Positions 24,101 through 31,604 of a stretch of DNA of 64,000 nucleotides are shown piece by piece (the stretch's first letter is position 1; each line of letters starts with the position of its first letter). Source of the stretch: Apostichopus japonicus (lineage: Eukaryota; Echinodermata; Holothuroidea; Aspidochirotida; Stichopodidae); the NCBI RefSeq assembly GCF_037975245.1, contig NC_092562.1:24315054-24379053 (forward strand), written 5' to 3'. The notes beneath the pieces were generated by a model. It had not been told where the DNA came from. It ran no database searches and was given only the letters and a program-made list of their open reading frames with translations. Made by a program: the position numbers and the translations under genes.

Positions 24101-25076
24101 AACCTCATCTAGCCCTTAAACGATATATGTTCTATGCAAATTGTAGAGAAAATTCAAATATCTCTAGTACGATATTTTGCGATGAAATTAGAAAGTAAGT
24201 TCACTCGTTTCCAAGCAAGGCTGAAGAAATGTTTTGGTATCGATTTATAATGCAGACCCGTAGCTAGGAATTCTCAGCTTGAGGAAGCTGAAGGGGCGAC
24301 TAAAAAGTTACCATTGGCATAACTAATATCCTGTTAGTTCTAAAGTTCTTTTTCTTTTATACATGATGGTTGAGACACATATTGAGGGTGGGTCACAGAA
24401 GTCCACTAGGTAGAGGGGGGGGGGGGTGACAGTTAATAAGTCGGTAATTCGGAACAATGAAAAGGGGTAACGTCACAGATAAATATGTGAAAGGAAACAA
24501 ACCGTATCAAACTGCTCAACTACTGCCATAAGCCTGACGTTTCGATCCTAGCCGAAATTATCTTCAGACCTTAACTGAAACTAAAGCAAACTAAGAACAC
24601 ATTAAGAGACACAGATGGACAAATGAACAACGAATAGATCAAATACAGGCACAACAAAGGAGACATAAGATGAAAGGAAAAAGCGATGGCATAATAATGT
24701 TATTAGATTGCGAGACTACATCAACATGTCTATTTTTGCAGAGTTGCGTATAGATAATACGAAGTAACAACGCATGCAACGTAATTTTGGAACCCAATTC
24801 GAAAATGAAACTTTGAGATACTTCTGATTAACCGAATTCAATTAATCAATTTGCATATTTGTTTCAGTTCGGGAGCCAAGTCCTCGAGGAAAACTCATTC
24901 TCAAGTACCTTTGTTGTATAACAGAGAGATTTGATGTTTCGGCGGAGGATCCAGAAAGTAATGAAGATGATCAAAGTCAAAAGAAGGAGGTCTCAAAAGT
25001 GAAAGAATGGATCCTAAATATCAACATAGTTGTTTGTTTCATATTTGGTGTGGTTGTTTACATTTTATTTGGTTAA
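66..25076 (+). CDS. SGLT-type Na+/solute cotransporter (SLC5 family), 3' twelve exons, interrupted by a 12-kb transposon
   Basis: Plasma-membrane sodium-coupled transporter of the SLC5 sugar/inositol branch. Exons: 66-170, 574-633, 1615-1719, 2575-2761, 3159-3351 plus 15407-15422 (one exon split by the transposon), 16730-16865, 17999-18106, 19046-19196, 21412-21580, 21968-22183, 22683-22797, 24868-25076. All junctions are AG/GT and all phases agree, giving 589 codons to the TAA. SGLTs are usually about 650-700 residues, so roughly the first 60-90 residues lie upstream of the window. Family landmarks: [69 protein letters not shown] and LTWWTR, plus a C-terminal hydrophobic helix. By recalled alignment to human SGLT1, sugar-site N78, E102, Y290, W291, K321 and Q457 are kept and H83 is Thr. 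Substrate cannot be named. As sequenced, translation past the interrupted exon stops inside the transposon at 3404-3406, so this allele should be null unless the insert is spliced out. Confidence 0.92.
574..633 (+). CDS. SLC5-like exon 2
   Basis: 60 bp, phase 0 both ends, acceptor TTTCCTCAG, donor GTGAGT. It encodes a hydrophobic helix followed by MPVYLASG, equivalent to the FVPIYIKAG segment of SGLTs. Confidence 0.88.
1615..1719 (+). CDS. SLC5-like exon 3
   Basis: 105 bp, phase 0, donor GTAAGT. It encodes [18 protein letters not shown] followed by a membrane helix ending [17 protein letters not shown] matches the TMPEYLRKRFGG loop, one of the best conserved SLC5 segments. Confidence 0.92.
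2575..2761 (+). CDS. SLC5-like exon 4
   Basis: 187 bp, phase 0 in and phase 1 out. It encodes two hydrophobic helices joined by [18 protein letters not shown], the SLC5 signature YTxxGGLxAVxxTDxxQ. The first codons follow directly on TANLC of the previous exon. Confidence 0.93.
3159..3351 (+). CDS. SLC5-like exon 5, 5' part (split by the transposon)
   Basis: Begins after the acceptor TTATACAG. It encodes [20 protein letters not shown], an extracellular loop with NETR and NNSC glycosylation sequons, DWHIF, and [15 protein letters not shown]. The reading frame then enters the transposon TIR, so the product would gain about 18 foreign residues before the stop at 3404-3406. Joined at the TA duplication with 15407-15422, this makes a 209-bp exon with correct phases. 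Confidence 0.92.
3350..3351. repeat. Target-site duplication TA (5' copy)
   Basis: The TA before the CACTG terminus is repeated at 15405-15406 after CAGTG. Deleting one TA plus the element restores TCT TAC TAC TGG TGC ACG, reading SYYWCT as in SGLTs. A TAC duplication with a TIR one base shorter cannot be excluded. Confidence 0.85.
3352..3366 (+). repeat. Transposon terminal inverted repeat, left
   Basis: CACTGAAAAAATATT, a perfect 15-bp match to the reverse complement of 15390-15404. The two ends diverge from base 16 on. Confidence 0.92.
3367..3712 (+). repeat. Left subterminal repeat array (TGAGTA/TACTCA words)
   Basis: About ten GAGTA, ACTCA or TGAGT words occur in both orientations, for example near 3398, 3419, 3438, 3510, 3570, 3590-3606, 3632, 3685 and 3706. 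Such arrays bind transposase in CACTA elements. Binding here is inferred. Confidence 0.75.
3713..5372 (+). other. Transposon 5' non-coding region and probable transposase leader
   Basis: No long ORF. It contains several GTAGGCCTA-type words, nuclear-receptor-like sites at 4693-4719, and a short ATG frame at about 4468 (MASSTLSD) followed by GTTAGT, which could be a leader exon. A T-rich tract ending in CAG at 5353 lies 20 bp before the transposase ATG and could be the leader intron acceptor. Confidence 0.5.
4693..4719 (+). promoter_or_regulatory. DR1-type nuclear-receptor motif plus extended half-site
   Basis: AGGTCAAAGGTCA (4693-4705) is a perfect direct repeat with 1-bp spacing, the consensus for HNF4/RXR/COUP-type receptors. 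TCAAGGTCA (4711-4719) is an ERR/SF-1-type extended half-site. Function is inferred from sequence alone. Confidence 0.4.
5373..7877 (+). CDS. Transposase, Tnp2-like (CMC/EnSpm), with N-terminal C2H2 zinc fingers
   Basis: 834 aa in one open exon. It probably recognises the element ends and cuts and joins DNA in the nucleus. Two C2H2 fingers lie near the N-terminus: C26/C29/H43/H48 and C58/C63/H76/H81, the second with a longer C-x4-C. A mid-region [15 protein letters not shown] followed by RICRFCMC (about residues 395-420), then [16 protein letters not shown] (about 477-492), are hallmarks of animal Tnp2-type transposases. A late basic block with [16 protein letters not shown] lies near 645-660. 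The D and E residues in these blocks are candidate catalytic residues, but the triad cannot be fixed by eye. The start is the first ATG after a T-rich AG acceptor and precedes both fingers. No stops or frameshifts. The second gene of the element follows 266 bp downstream. Confidence 0.85.
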   Translation: MASGRKRIRSTEGSNAQASEVEVYLCHRCDSYQTNKFSYLLKHLQDVHSSEPSFTVRCGIANCEKTYTKLNSYLCHIRRVHGYAQVPDEVQHIGDVVNTIGNTVDAQPVPNEDISETISDTSNETIQRNLAIMILKWCEKYQLPKTCLNNLLEDVSVIVSTHQREQLNKVKKCLQASDINVDEIPALQELLNEITSKSVFESLQTEAKQLSYFKSNFYLVEPIELVIGQDERGKEETFQYIPILDTIKSLLQHEDIFAQVMNSHETCQDGVLSNYCDGKFYKTNRLFNSDVKTLQICLYNDDFEVCNPIGTFRKKQKLNSMYFFLGNIEPKYRSKLHVIQLAWLCKTIYVQKYGFAKLSEYLIRDLQVLEEEGISIWRNNCLYQFKGTVSMIVADNLGSHSIGGYFESFTANRICRFCMCTYKNLKELHLKTDFLHRSEELYNRHLELIQNDQSLSSVYGIKQECRFNSLSFFHVTTGLPSDPMHDLLEGVCPLVWSKVLSHFIHTNKIHLSSFNQRLALFEHKGSDKNKKPTPLSWASGTVAIKQTAAQMSCFMRTALYLLGDIIPERDTHWQLLLYLAGICELTFAPVHNVQSLSYLHGLVKDFLELYLDIFRNGLTPKMHFLTHYGEHIANFGPLSACSCMRFESKHGYFKKLARKTMNMKNLAMTLARRHQLLQCFYSTSAFFLEESNTTSTGGNVVDISCYKEKVKHVIQNGLNLGPQQQVFRAESVTINGVTYHKKAVLITGYDDTFLQFSLIGGIFLKSGKTYFLVSQLDTLYFSEHYHSYVVKPDPHGLYVLLQVHDLLDPLPLQFCSCKVGMCVATKYRLLSEFT
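8143..13481 (+). CDS. Transposon accessory protein, 8 exons, 555 aa (resembles SAMD3-like transposon-associated proteins)
   Basis: Exons: 8143-8687, 9015-9191, 9850-9946, 10348-10493, 11047-11206, 11790-11967, 12758-12843, 13203-13481. Every intron is GT/AG and the phases sum to a clean 1,668-bp frame ending in TAG. The N-terminus (about residues 1-65) has a PB1/ubiquitin-like look, with a hydrophobic beta pattern, FDTEWKEWV and a basic [10 protein letters not shown] end. A Ser/acidic linker follows. [41 protein letters not shown] and [16 protein letters not shown] match, from memory, proteins auto-named sterile alpha motif domain-containing 3-like that occur near such transposases in fish and cnidarians. 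A Lys/Arg-rich segment suggests nuclear location. By analogy with CACTA two-gene elements it may assist the transposase; this is inference. Confidence 0.75.
10761..10773 (+). promoter_or_regulatory. Second DR1-type motif in the transposon
   Basis: AGGTCAAAGGTCA in an intron of the accessory gene, preceded by TTCATGG as is the copy at 4693. The shared flank suggests a duplicated segment within the element. Confidence 0.35.
12929..13110 (+). repeat. Degenerate GT/GG-rich minisatellite in accessory-gene intron
   Basis: Variants of GGTGCCAAGTTGCTAGGTGGG and GCCAGGTAGGTAGGAAGGTACC repeat about six times with irregular spacing. It lies between exons 7 and 8 of the accessory gene and leaves both splice sites intact. 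Confidence 0.65.
13482..15200 (+). other. Transposon 3' non-coding region
   Basis: AT-rich sequence without a convincing ORF. It holds a poly-C/poly-A run at about 13886-13908 and a duplicated GGGGTGATGCAAAG unit at about 14979-15008. It probably includes the accessory gene 3' UTR. Confidence 0.5.
15205..15389 (-). repeat. Right subterminal repeat array
   Basis: Repeated GAGTA/ACTCA words in both orientations, with a tandem duplication of about 100 bp marked by two ACTATAAGGGACG words (15241 and 15346 regions). It mirrors the left array and is a presumed transposase-binding region. Confidence 0.75.
15390..15404 (-). repeat. Transposon terminal inverted repeat, right
   Basis: AATATTTTTTCAGTG, the exact reverse complement of the left end. 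Its pyrimidine-rich ATTTTTTCAG also reads as a splice acceptor on the host strand. Confidence 0.92.
15405..15406. repeat. Target-site duplication TA (3' copy)
   Basis: Partner of 3350-3351. Confidence 0.85.
15407..15422 (+). CDS. SLC5-like exon 5, 3' part
   Basis: Last base of a Tyr codon, then TGG TGC ACG AAC CAG, followed by a GTGACC donor. Completes YYWCTNQ, aligned with YWCTDQ of human SGLT1. Asn replaces the Asp at position 294. Confidence 0.9.
16730..16865 (+). CDS. SLC5-like exon 6
   Basis: 136 bp, phase 0 in and 1 out, acceptor TTTTCCAAG. It encodes [18 protein letters not shown], then a helix with YLKILPI and [10 protein letters not shown]. The Lys of YLK aligns with sugar-site K321 of SGLT1. 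Very strong family match. Confidence 0.95.
17999..18106 (+). CDS. SLC5-like exon 7
   Basis: 108 bp, phase 1 in and out. It encodes the Cys-rich extracellular loop ([27 protein letters not shown]) typical of SGLTs, with paired cysteines likely to form disulphides. Confidence 0.92.
19046..19196 (+). CDS. SLC5-like exon 8
   Basis: 151 bp. It encodes [18 protein letters not shown], then [18 protein letters not shown] and a cytoplasmic stretch ending VVGR. The Ser/Thr-rich helix corresponds to the Na+-site helix (TM8 in LeuT numbering). Confidence 0.95.
19197..21411 (+). other. SLC5-like intron 8
   Basis: Non-coding. A C/T-rich stretch at about 20445-20680 contains CCTCCCC runs and a segment ending in AATCCTGGATCCGCC, which looks like an old dispersed-repeat fragment of unknown family. 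Nothing else recognised. Confidence 0.5.
21412..21580 (+). CDS. SLC5-like exon 9
   Basis: 169 bp. It encodes a long hydrophobic helix ([18 protein letters not shown]), [12 protein letters not shown] and a further helix ending WERATEK. The Gln of YIQS aligns with sugar-contacting Q457 of SGLT1. Confidence 0.95.
21665..21745 (+). repeat. Intronic minisatellite (GTGTAAACWCT units)
   Basis: Five to six imperfect units of about 12 bp of the form CTGTGTAAACA in the intron after exon 9. Confidence 0.7.
21968..22183 (+). CDS. SLC5-like exon 10
   Basis: 216 bp, phase 0, acceptor TTCTTTACAG, donor GTACAA. It starts [17 protein letters not shown], matching GAFWGL of SGLTs, and ends in a helix followed by [10 protein letters not shown]. 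Confidence 0.93.
22683..22797 (+). CDS. SLC5-like exon 11
   Basis: 115 bp. It encodes [17 protein letters not shown], the conserved LTWWTR motif of the long cytoplasmic loop, then a polar Ser/Thr/Glu stretch. Confidence 0.93.
22798..24867 (+). other. SLC5-like intron 11
   Basis: Long AT-rich intron. It contains a G16-type run at about 24414-24427 and, near its end, a decayed Penelope-type hammerhead tail on the minus strand (see 24536-24567). No exon seen on either strand. Confidence 0.5.
24536..24567 (-). ncRNA. Decayed hammerhead ribozyme motif of a Penelope-like remnant
   Basis: On the minus strand CTGAAGA is followed by TAATTTCGGCTAGGATC and GAAACGTC. CUGANGA, GAA, palindromic ACGU and cleavage-site C are present. 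The second strand of helix II (GGATC) is intact, but its partner has mutated, so helix II would fold poorly. Penelope-like elements are known to carry dimeric hammerheads of this form. No RT remnant was identified beside it. Confidence 0.55.
24868..25076 (+). CDS. SLC5-like terminal exon
   Basis: Acceptor GTTTCAG. It encodes a Cys-containing cytoplasmic segment ([11 protein letters not shown]), an acidic/Lys-rich linker and a last hydrophobic helix ([19 protein letters not shown]) before TAA. SGLTs also end in a transmembrane helix. No AATAAA lies close downstream. Confidence 0.9.
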
Positions 25077-28000
25077 TTAAAAACTTGTTATAAACTTTAG
25101 GATAAGCCATATCTAACTTAGAACACATATGAAATATAAACCAAAGAAAGGGTTATTTGGCCTTATAATGGGGTACTTGACGGAATGTTGGTGGTGCAAG
25201 GAGAATGAGGGCGCCGGGGGGGGGGGGTGGGAGGGGTGGGACTGGACGAACAGACTAGCATTAACCAGAACAACCAAAATAACAAACCAACATGTAAAAG
25301 ATTGTTCATCAAGATAGTGTGGCTCCAGTTGCTGCTGTTATCTCAGACAGTACCACACAATCAGTTTGGTGACTACGAAGCTACCAATCTATGAGTGAGT
25401 GAATGGGAGGGATGGGTAGGGTGGGGTTGTGCACTTGTAAAGAACTCACTACGAAACTTTTGTATACATGAAGATTATTGTTGGTTACGTCATAAAGCTA
25501 TGTAGAGACATAGAAGGAGAGGTGTCAGTGCGAGGTCGCTTAAATCAGTTATGCTGCCAAATATGTACAGCTTTACAAGGTTAAACGTTGCCACTTCATA
25601 CGCGCATAACCACATACTAAACACTAACAGGTCAAATAAACGAATGTATGACTCAAACAAAACAATTAACAAAAGGTGGACAAGAAAAGACACACATCGG
25701 CTGAGTTGTGCCTTGAGTATACATATAGTACTATGTGCATAGCTGGAAAGTATCCTCGGGACATGCTAATCTTCTTTGTATGATATGTATCTACTTTTAA
25801 TATTGAATCATTGTGAATTTTCACCAGATTTCTTCATCGAAGCTATTTTCGATATAGGCAAACGCCCTCTAATTGCAATAATCCGAATAGGTACAGACCG
25901 CAGAAACCTTCGAGGTATTTTGTGGCAGTTTTAAATGACCAAAAATAGAAGTAGTATCTTCATTTTCCACTCGTGATATAATAGGCTACTTGTCATGAAT
26001 CAGTCAGTACCAAAAAAAAGAAGAAAAAAACACACACACGCACACCCACAAATAGTAATTCCCCGACAAAACAAAGGAGTGAGTTGGTGCGTGTGTGCCT
26101 ACATACGTGCGTATATGCCTACGTACGTACGTACGTTCGCGCGTTGGTGCTGGTTTGTATTATATTACTTAACAATCTTTATAATCTTAACATGTATGCA
26201 TGGATGAATAACTATAGCCATATGGGAAAGTATCGTAATTTACAATGTCAACATACACAACTGTTTGAAAGTTATTAAGCACAATTTGCATAATGTAACA
26301 TGAATATTTATGAGATCTTCATTGCGGCGAGCAGCCAATCCTCACGTGACAGTATTTCTCAAGAAAACCGTTTTAATATGTCGAGCAATGTCATCATGCA
26401 TGATACAGCCCAACGAATGACGTTTCTTGTGGACCGGGGAAACCCTATGGTTAGGGTTAACCCTAACCCGAGAAATACCGCATCATGCAATACCGTACTT
26501 CTTGAGGCAATGCAACTTGCCACATTATAACTATATTATATCTTCAGAGATGAAAAACAACTCGAGGTCTTGGTGTTGTGAGGGCTGTAAAAGAGAGAGA
26601 GAGAGAGCATAGGCCTAAGTGACATACATGCGAGTTAGCGCACTGTGAAATTAATATAAACCATCACACCGCCCCCACCTTGCTCCTCTTGCGCTCTGTT
26701 AGATATCCAGGGCTGAGCTACGTATAGTCGGCTATATGGTATGTATAGGATACATGTAGAACCTTAACGAGTTGCTTCAATTTCAGGTCTATTTTGAATT
26801 CATTATCAGATATTTCTTGTCTTTAATCGAGACGGTAAATTTAGTTAGGCCTTTCGCTGTGTTCTGTTGTTCTTCATTTGCGATTAGCAAGCCTGGTATC
26901 ATTGCTGATGTGAAACGTGTCATTTCGACAATATATGTAAATAGTATTCACATATGACGTGTGTGTATTAAATCATTTTGCAAGGAAAATGTAAACTTGA
27001 AAAATATCAAAAGTCATCCAAGTTGGTCATTTATCTAAAAATATCATATTTTTAAAATTTCTAAATGGAAAAGTAAAAGTACTCTTCGTCGAGAACTGTT
27101 GAATTATTAAAACACATGACAAAGTGAATAATTCGTCATTTAACTGACATTTTATTAAATCGTTCAAAATTTAAAAGGTAATCAATTCAATAAATATCTA
27201 CATTACTTAGAAAAATAATTTAGCACTGTTCAATAATTTGCTGAAAATTGCTGCCATAATTACGTGAACAGTTTAACATTTCGATGACATTTTAACGTTT
27301 TCCATGTAAATGATCTATAGCACAATTCATTTTGCATGTTAATAATTTTGTATTCCATTCTCAAGATTTTTTTTTCCAATTAGAGGGTCAACCAACTATC
27401 ATATTGATTTTCTCAACGTGTTTCTGATTTTGTTCTTAGTAAACCCATTCTAATAGTGTTTGACCACGACCACCCTTCCTCCCCGTTGTTCTCTACCTCG
27501 ATTCCTCCCCATATCAACGCACCCCTAACTCCCCTCCCCATTCCCATTCTCTGTTTGTCCTCCCCTCACCTTCCCCATTTTACCGCATATGTTTCTTAAC
27601 GCTTCCTCCACAAATTGAAAGGTTACAATCAATACATACCCGTCATTTACTTTCGTTGAAACAAGTGATATTACCGTAGGGCTCTAATTATAACACAATT
27701 GTCTGCCTATTAAAGAAAAACATGTACAACCACGATTATTTCAAGTTTAAGGTTGTTTTGAAACCACAAAACAAGGCTAATGATTATACAGTGCTGCTAT
27801 TAGTGAATGTCAACAACAATAAACGACTACTTTTTTTTATACTGAGCCTCGTGAATTCTTGCATTTCGGGCGTTTGTTAAAGAATTAATTGAAGCTTCCC
27901 ATTTAATGCCTTAATGGGGTGCTGTCAGTCTCATGACCTTAATTACCATTTGGAACGAGCTAGGAATTGGTATAATTGACACACCAGTGTGAAGTCTATA

Positions 28001-28582
28001 CTTAACGAAAGATAACTTGTGCTTTTCAGAATGAAAGAGAAGTACTTTAAAAGAATTTGCTTTCTTCTGGAACTTAAAGGGTGGCATCAAATTGGCCACA
28101 TGTTAAAAAAAAAAAAGGGATTTTTCGTCTTTATTATTTTAGAGCCATATAAAAACACCGTTTCTCTTTGGGATGAATCGACAGGTAAATTTGACACTCA
28201 TGATAGTTTGAGAATAATCAGGACACTTGAGAAATGTCAAGTTAATTTTAAGACAATTTTAAGACAATTGTTAGCAATTTGTATACTGTACAGGCGTAAT
28301 CAGGACACTTTAGAACTGTCAAGTTAATTATAGTATTTTGTCTCTCCATTTCTATAACTACTTTTTACGTACACCACATTTAAAGGTCTATAGCCAAAAT
28401 CGGGACTCATGTGTCCCCCCCCCCCCGCATGCAGACTACTGTGCCCGTGGCTCAAATTTGCGCCACCATCATGTACAAAAACGTCACAAGTTACAGTACG
28501 CGGGTGTTTGGTCTCTTCCAACTCAGAATTCATGGCTACAGGCCTGCGAACAATAACTAAACATTTCATTTGTTTCTTGCTT
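25077..28582. other. Intergenic region downstream of the SLC5-like gene
   Basis: No supported gene. It contains G-runs (about 25217-25227), a CGTA-rich patch (about 26100-26145), the inverted telomeric palindrome at 26449-26468, a GA repeat (26589-26606), a pyrimidine-rich tract (about 27465-27585), a poly-A run (about 28105-28117) and a duplicated word TAATCAGGACACTT at about 28216 and 28300. Confidence 0.5.
26449..26468. repeat. Inverted telomere-type palindrome (head-to-head TTAGGG)
   Basis: GGTTAGGGTTAACCCTAACC is a perfect 20-bp palindrome made of two telomeric repeats facing each other. It is too short to prove a fusion and could arise by chance or repair. Confidence 0.6.
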
Positions 28583-28806
28583 GGAGTGTTAGCTCAGTGG
28601 TTAACACCGGTGCCTTTCAATCATAAGGTCCCCGGTTCGAGTCACTCCCAGATTAATGTATGTCGTCCAGTTACAGAGTTGTTGACAATTAACAATTCAT
28701 AATCATGGACGTTAAATATGAATGTGAGAGACTGACTTCGGTCAGCTTGCGGCTTTGATAAGCCAATTAGGCTTCTTCGCGAGTTCCTGCTTGCAGGAGG
28801 ATCTAA
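28583..28806 (+). mobile_element. tRNA-derived SINE (family B)
   Basis: The head 28583-28649 keeps tRNA-like acceptor arms (GGAGTG pairing with CACTCC), A box TTAGCTCAGTGGTTAAC and B box GGTTCGAGTC. A 150-bp body follows, ending TTGCAGGAGG before a CATA microsatellite. A reverse-strand head of the same family lies at 45440-45565. Confidence 0.75.
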
Positions 28807-28874
28807 TATACATACATACATACATACACACATACATACATACACACATACACCCATACATACATACATACATA
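28807..28874 (+). repeat. CATA microsatellite at SINE tail
   Basis: CATA/CACA units directly after the SINE body, likely grown from its tail. Confidence 0.85.
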
Positions 28875-28877
28875 CTT

Positions 28878-29110
28878 TTCGTTTGTTTCAGGTGCTTCAT
28901 TTATTTCGTTTATTTCATTTATATCATTGGTTAATTTCTTTGATTTATTTCATTTTTCAATTGTTTCATTTGTTTCATATATTTCATTGGTTTCTTTTAT
29001 TTCATTGTATAATTTGTTTCTTTAATTTCATTAACTTCATTTGTTTCTTTGGTTTCAATTGTTTCATTTTTTGTCATTTACTTGATTTGCTTCATTTGGT
29101 TTCAATTATT
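28878..29110 (+). repeat. Degenerate TTCATTTGTTTC tandem repeat
   Basis: About twenty diverged units of 10-12 bp based on TTTCATTTGTTTC. The long frame it opens (FHLFHLF-like) is an artefact of the repeat. Confidence 0.7.
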
Positions 29111-30004
29111 TTAATGAATCAATCACAAGACAGAGATCAAGTTAAGCATAAGAGTGACAACATCGCTAATAACCAAAAACAAAACAATATAAAATAAATT
29201 TAAACTCACACAGACCAGAAAAGTAAAGTACATTGCTATAATTGGTTGATTGAGGGACTACTCAAAACAGAGACTTGCACATCCCTGATTAATGTAGAAA
29301 AATGTAGAATAAAAGTCCATGGACGGCAAAAATTACGAAGAGAGATCTGACAATGAAGACAAATTGAAGACAAAAGGATGCTGAACCCCACACAGCCTAC
29401 CATGTACCCCTGCACATCACTGAAATAACCACTGAGACACTGAACAATACAAATATAATCGGTGAAGAAAACAAGAGACGTTAAGAAAATACTAAGATAA
29501 CAACATAGTTTGTAACGTCTTTTAAAGTTACCAATTGTATGTACAGACTTGAGTTTGGTCAATGAAAGACTTGAAGATCTTATAGATACAGGACCTTTGA
29601 AACAAATACAATACTGACGGGAATTCAAACAATTTACAGGAATGCTGAGAGAGTTGCTGAATCTAGTGCTGTGGTTGGGTAAGGAATTATTGAAGAAAAC
29701 AGTTGTTGAAGCACCTAGGAAGAGTTGCACTGCAGAACTGCACAGTAATTAGCAATTTGATGGATACTGATGTCGCCCTCAAGATTACCGGAAAGAGGAT
29801 TGTAATGTAAGGTACAGGGCCCGATTTGGCAGTTTGGAAGAATATATGCTTCCGCAACCACGTAGGATAGCTGATGGCCCAGGCAGAACTAACGTAAGAT
29901 CTAAGTACTGTGAGGTAATGGTATAACAGGCTCATACCCCCATATGTATTCACAGTATTAAGTATCGGTAATTTCGACAACTTTTGTTTCTCTAGTTCTC
30001 AAGC

Positions 30005-30131
30005 ATTATGTTTCATCTCTAAAGCAAGGCAAATATGTCACCAAAACAGAACTAGTATTGTTCGATACAGGTGACAAACGCCTACAATGGAATTACGACC
30101 TTCCTTACCGGTTTCGAACCTCTGGACATAA
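30005..30131 (+). repeat. Partial copy of the 365-bp repeat (family A)
   Basis: Contains the AACTAGTATTGTTCGATACAG ... TTACCGGTTTCGAACC half of the unit that recurs whole at 30649-31380. It ends after TCTGGACAT. Confidence 0.7.
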
Positions 30132-30648
30132 GTGATATTTCATCACAAATGTGTTAAGAATTCAAAAAAATACGTCGCTTTATCATCATGTATATTATTT
30201 GCAGTCAGTCCAGCGCAAAGGAAACATTACTGTTATTAACAAAGCATGCATGCATCCAACTAAACATAAGTGCATTGTAAAATGTCAAACCTTTTTATTA
30301 TTATTATTATTTCTACGTTAAAGTATTAGTACCATTAATATTTCCCCATAAGTTAATATATAATGCTCACTTTGTTAGCAGCTCTCTCGAAAGAGGTGTC
30401 AAATTTTCTTCCAGTTTCATAAATGTTCTATATTTATTCTTTTTTGTGGAACATCCAGTCATCATACGTGAGAAGCGAATCGGTCGGTTTCTGACAAAAT
30501 CTATTTTCACCAGGGTTATATTAAGATCAGGTTTACCCCAGGCCAGATTGAGCGTAACCAGGATGATGTTTCCTAACGTAGCCAATAACCAGGATAATGT
30601 TAGCAAATTGTTAATCAGGAAATTTTCACCAGGTTGTTTTTAGAGTGT

Positions 30649-31013
30649 ACAATCAGGGTCCATAGCCTAGTGGTTAGGGTGTCCGCATATAAAGCGGGAG
30701 GCCCGGGTTCAAATCCCAGTGGTGGCTGGAAGTTTTTCACTGTTCTGGATTTTCCAACTCATTACGATTTCAATTATATATATTAATTTGCCTTGTCGTT
30801 TACCTCCATTTCATTAACAAAAGTCTGTTCAAAGTATCTCTTTCGAGATCCGTCTTTAGGAATCCCAAATGACTTCGAGTCGGTTACAATCATGTTTGAT
30901 CTCTAGAGTAAGGCAACTATGTCACCAAAACAGAACTAGTATTGTTCGATACAGGTGGCAAACGCCTACAGTGGAATTACAACCTTCCTTACCGGTTTCG
31001 AACCTCTGGACAT
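30649..31013 (+). mobile_element. tRNA-like 365-bp repeat (family A), copy 1 of a head-to-tail pair
   Basis: Starts ACAATCAGGGTCCATAG. A tRNA-like head has an A-box-like TAGCCTAGTGGTTAGGG and a good B box, GGGTTCAAATCCC. An AT-containing middle, AACTAGTATTG and TTACCGGTTTCGAACC follow. The next copy begins at 31014 without a gap. SINE-like, but the tandem order is unusual for a SINE. Confidence 0.7.
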
Positions 31014-31385
31014 ACAATCAGCGTCCATAGTATAGTGGTTAGGGTGTCCGCATATAAAGCGGGAGGCCCGGGTTCAAATCCCGGTGGTGGCTGGAAGTTT
31101 TTCACTGTTCTGGATTATCCAACTCACTACGATTTCAATTATATATATTAATTTGCCTTGTCGTTTACCTCCATTTCATTAACAAAAGTCTGTTCAAAGT
31201 ATCTCTTTCGAGATCCGTCTTTAGGAATCACAAATGACTTCGAGTCGGTTACAATCATGTTTGATCTCTAGAGTAATAGAGTAAGGCAACTTTGTCACCA
31301 AAACAGAACTAGTATTGTCCGATACAGGTGGCAAAAGCCTATAGTGGAATTACAACCTTAGTTACCGGTTTCGAACCTGTGGACC
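31014..31385 (+). mobile_element. tRNA-like 365-bp repeat (family A), copy 2
   Basis: About 95% like copy 1 by eye, with a GAGTAATA insertion near 31275. It is followed by a fragment of a further copy (31386-31419) running into the TA tract beside the Penelope-like element. Confidence 0.7.
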
Positions 31386-31418
31386 TCTGTTCTTGATTTT
31401 CCAACTCATTACGTTTTC

Positions 31419-31424
31419 ATATAT

Positions 31425-31489
<65 letters not shown>

Positions 31490-31542
31490 TATATATATAT
31501 ATATAATTATATATATATATATATAATTATATATATATATAA
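31419..31542. repeat. AT microsatellite (TATATAATTATA variants)
   Basis: Alternating TA with periodic AATT interruptions. It resembles the tract at 34133-34178, so the Penelope-like element sits between two AT tracts. Confidence 0.85.
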
Positions 31543-31604
31543 TTTGTGCTAGGTAGACCATTTGGAAATATTATCCACGATGTTGCACAAAAAAATATAA
31601 TGGA

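Noticed and set aside
28590-28649. Possible functional tRNA gene
   Set aside because: The head lacks a proper T stem, is followed by a SINE body, and recurs at 45.5 kb. It is a SINE head.
29236-29980. Two overlapping reverse-strand frames of 164 and 97 codons
   Set aside because: No motif, no splice sites joining them, and AT-biased hydrophobic composition. They could be an old retroelement fragment, but nothing recognisable supports it.
30995-31030. Full hammerhead in the family A repeat (minus strand)
   Set aside because: GAAACCGGTA is present, but CUGANGA is degenerate (CTGATTG) and helix II pairs poorly. Kept only as a test in the tandem-unit finding.
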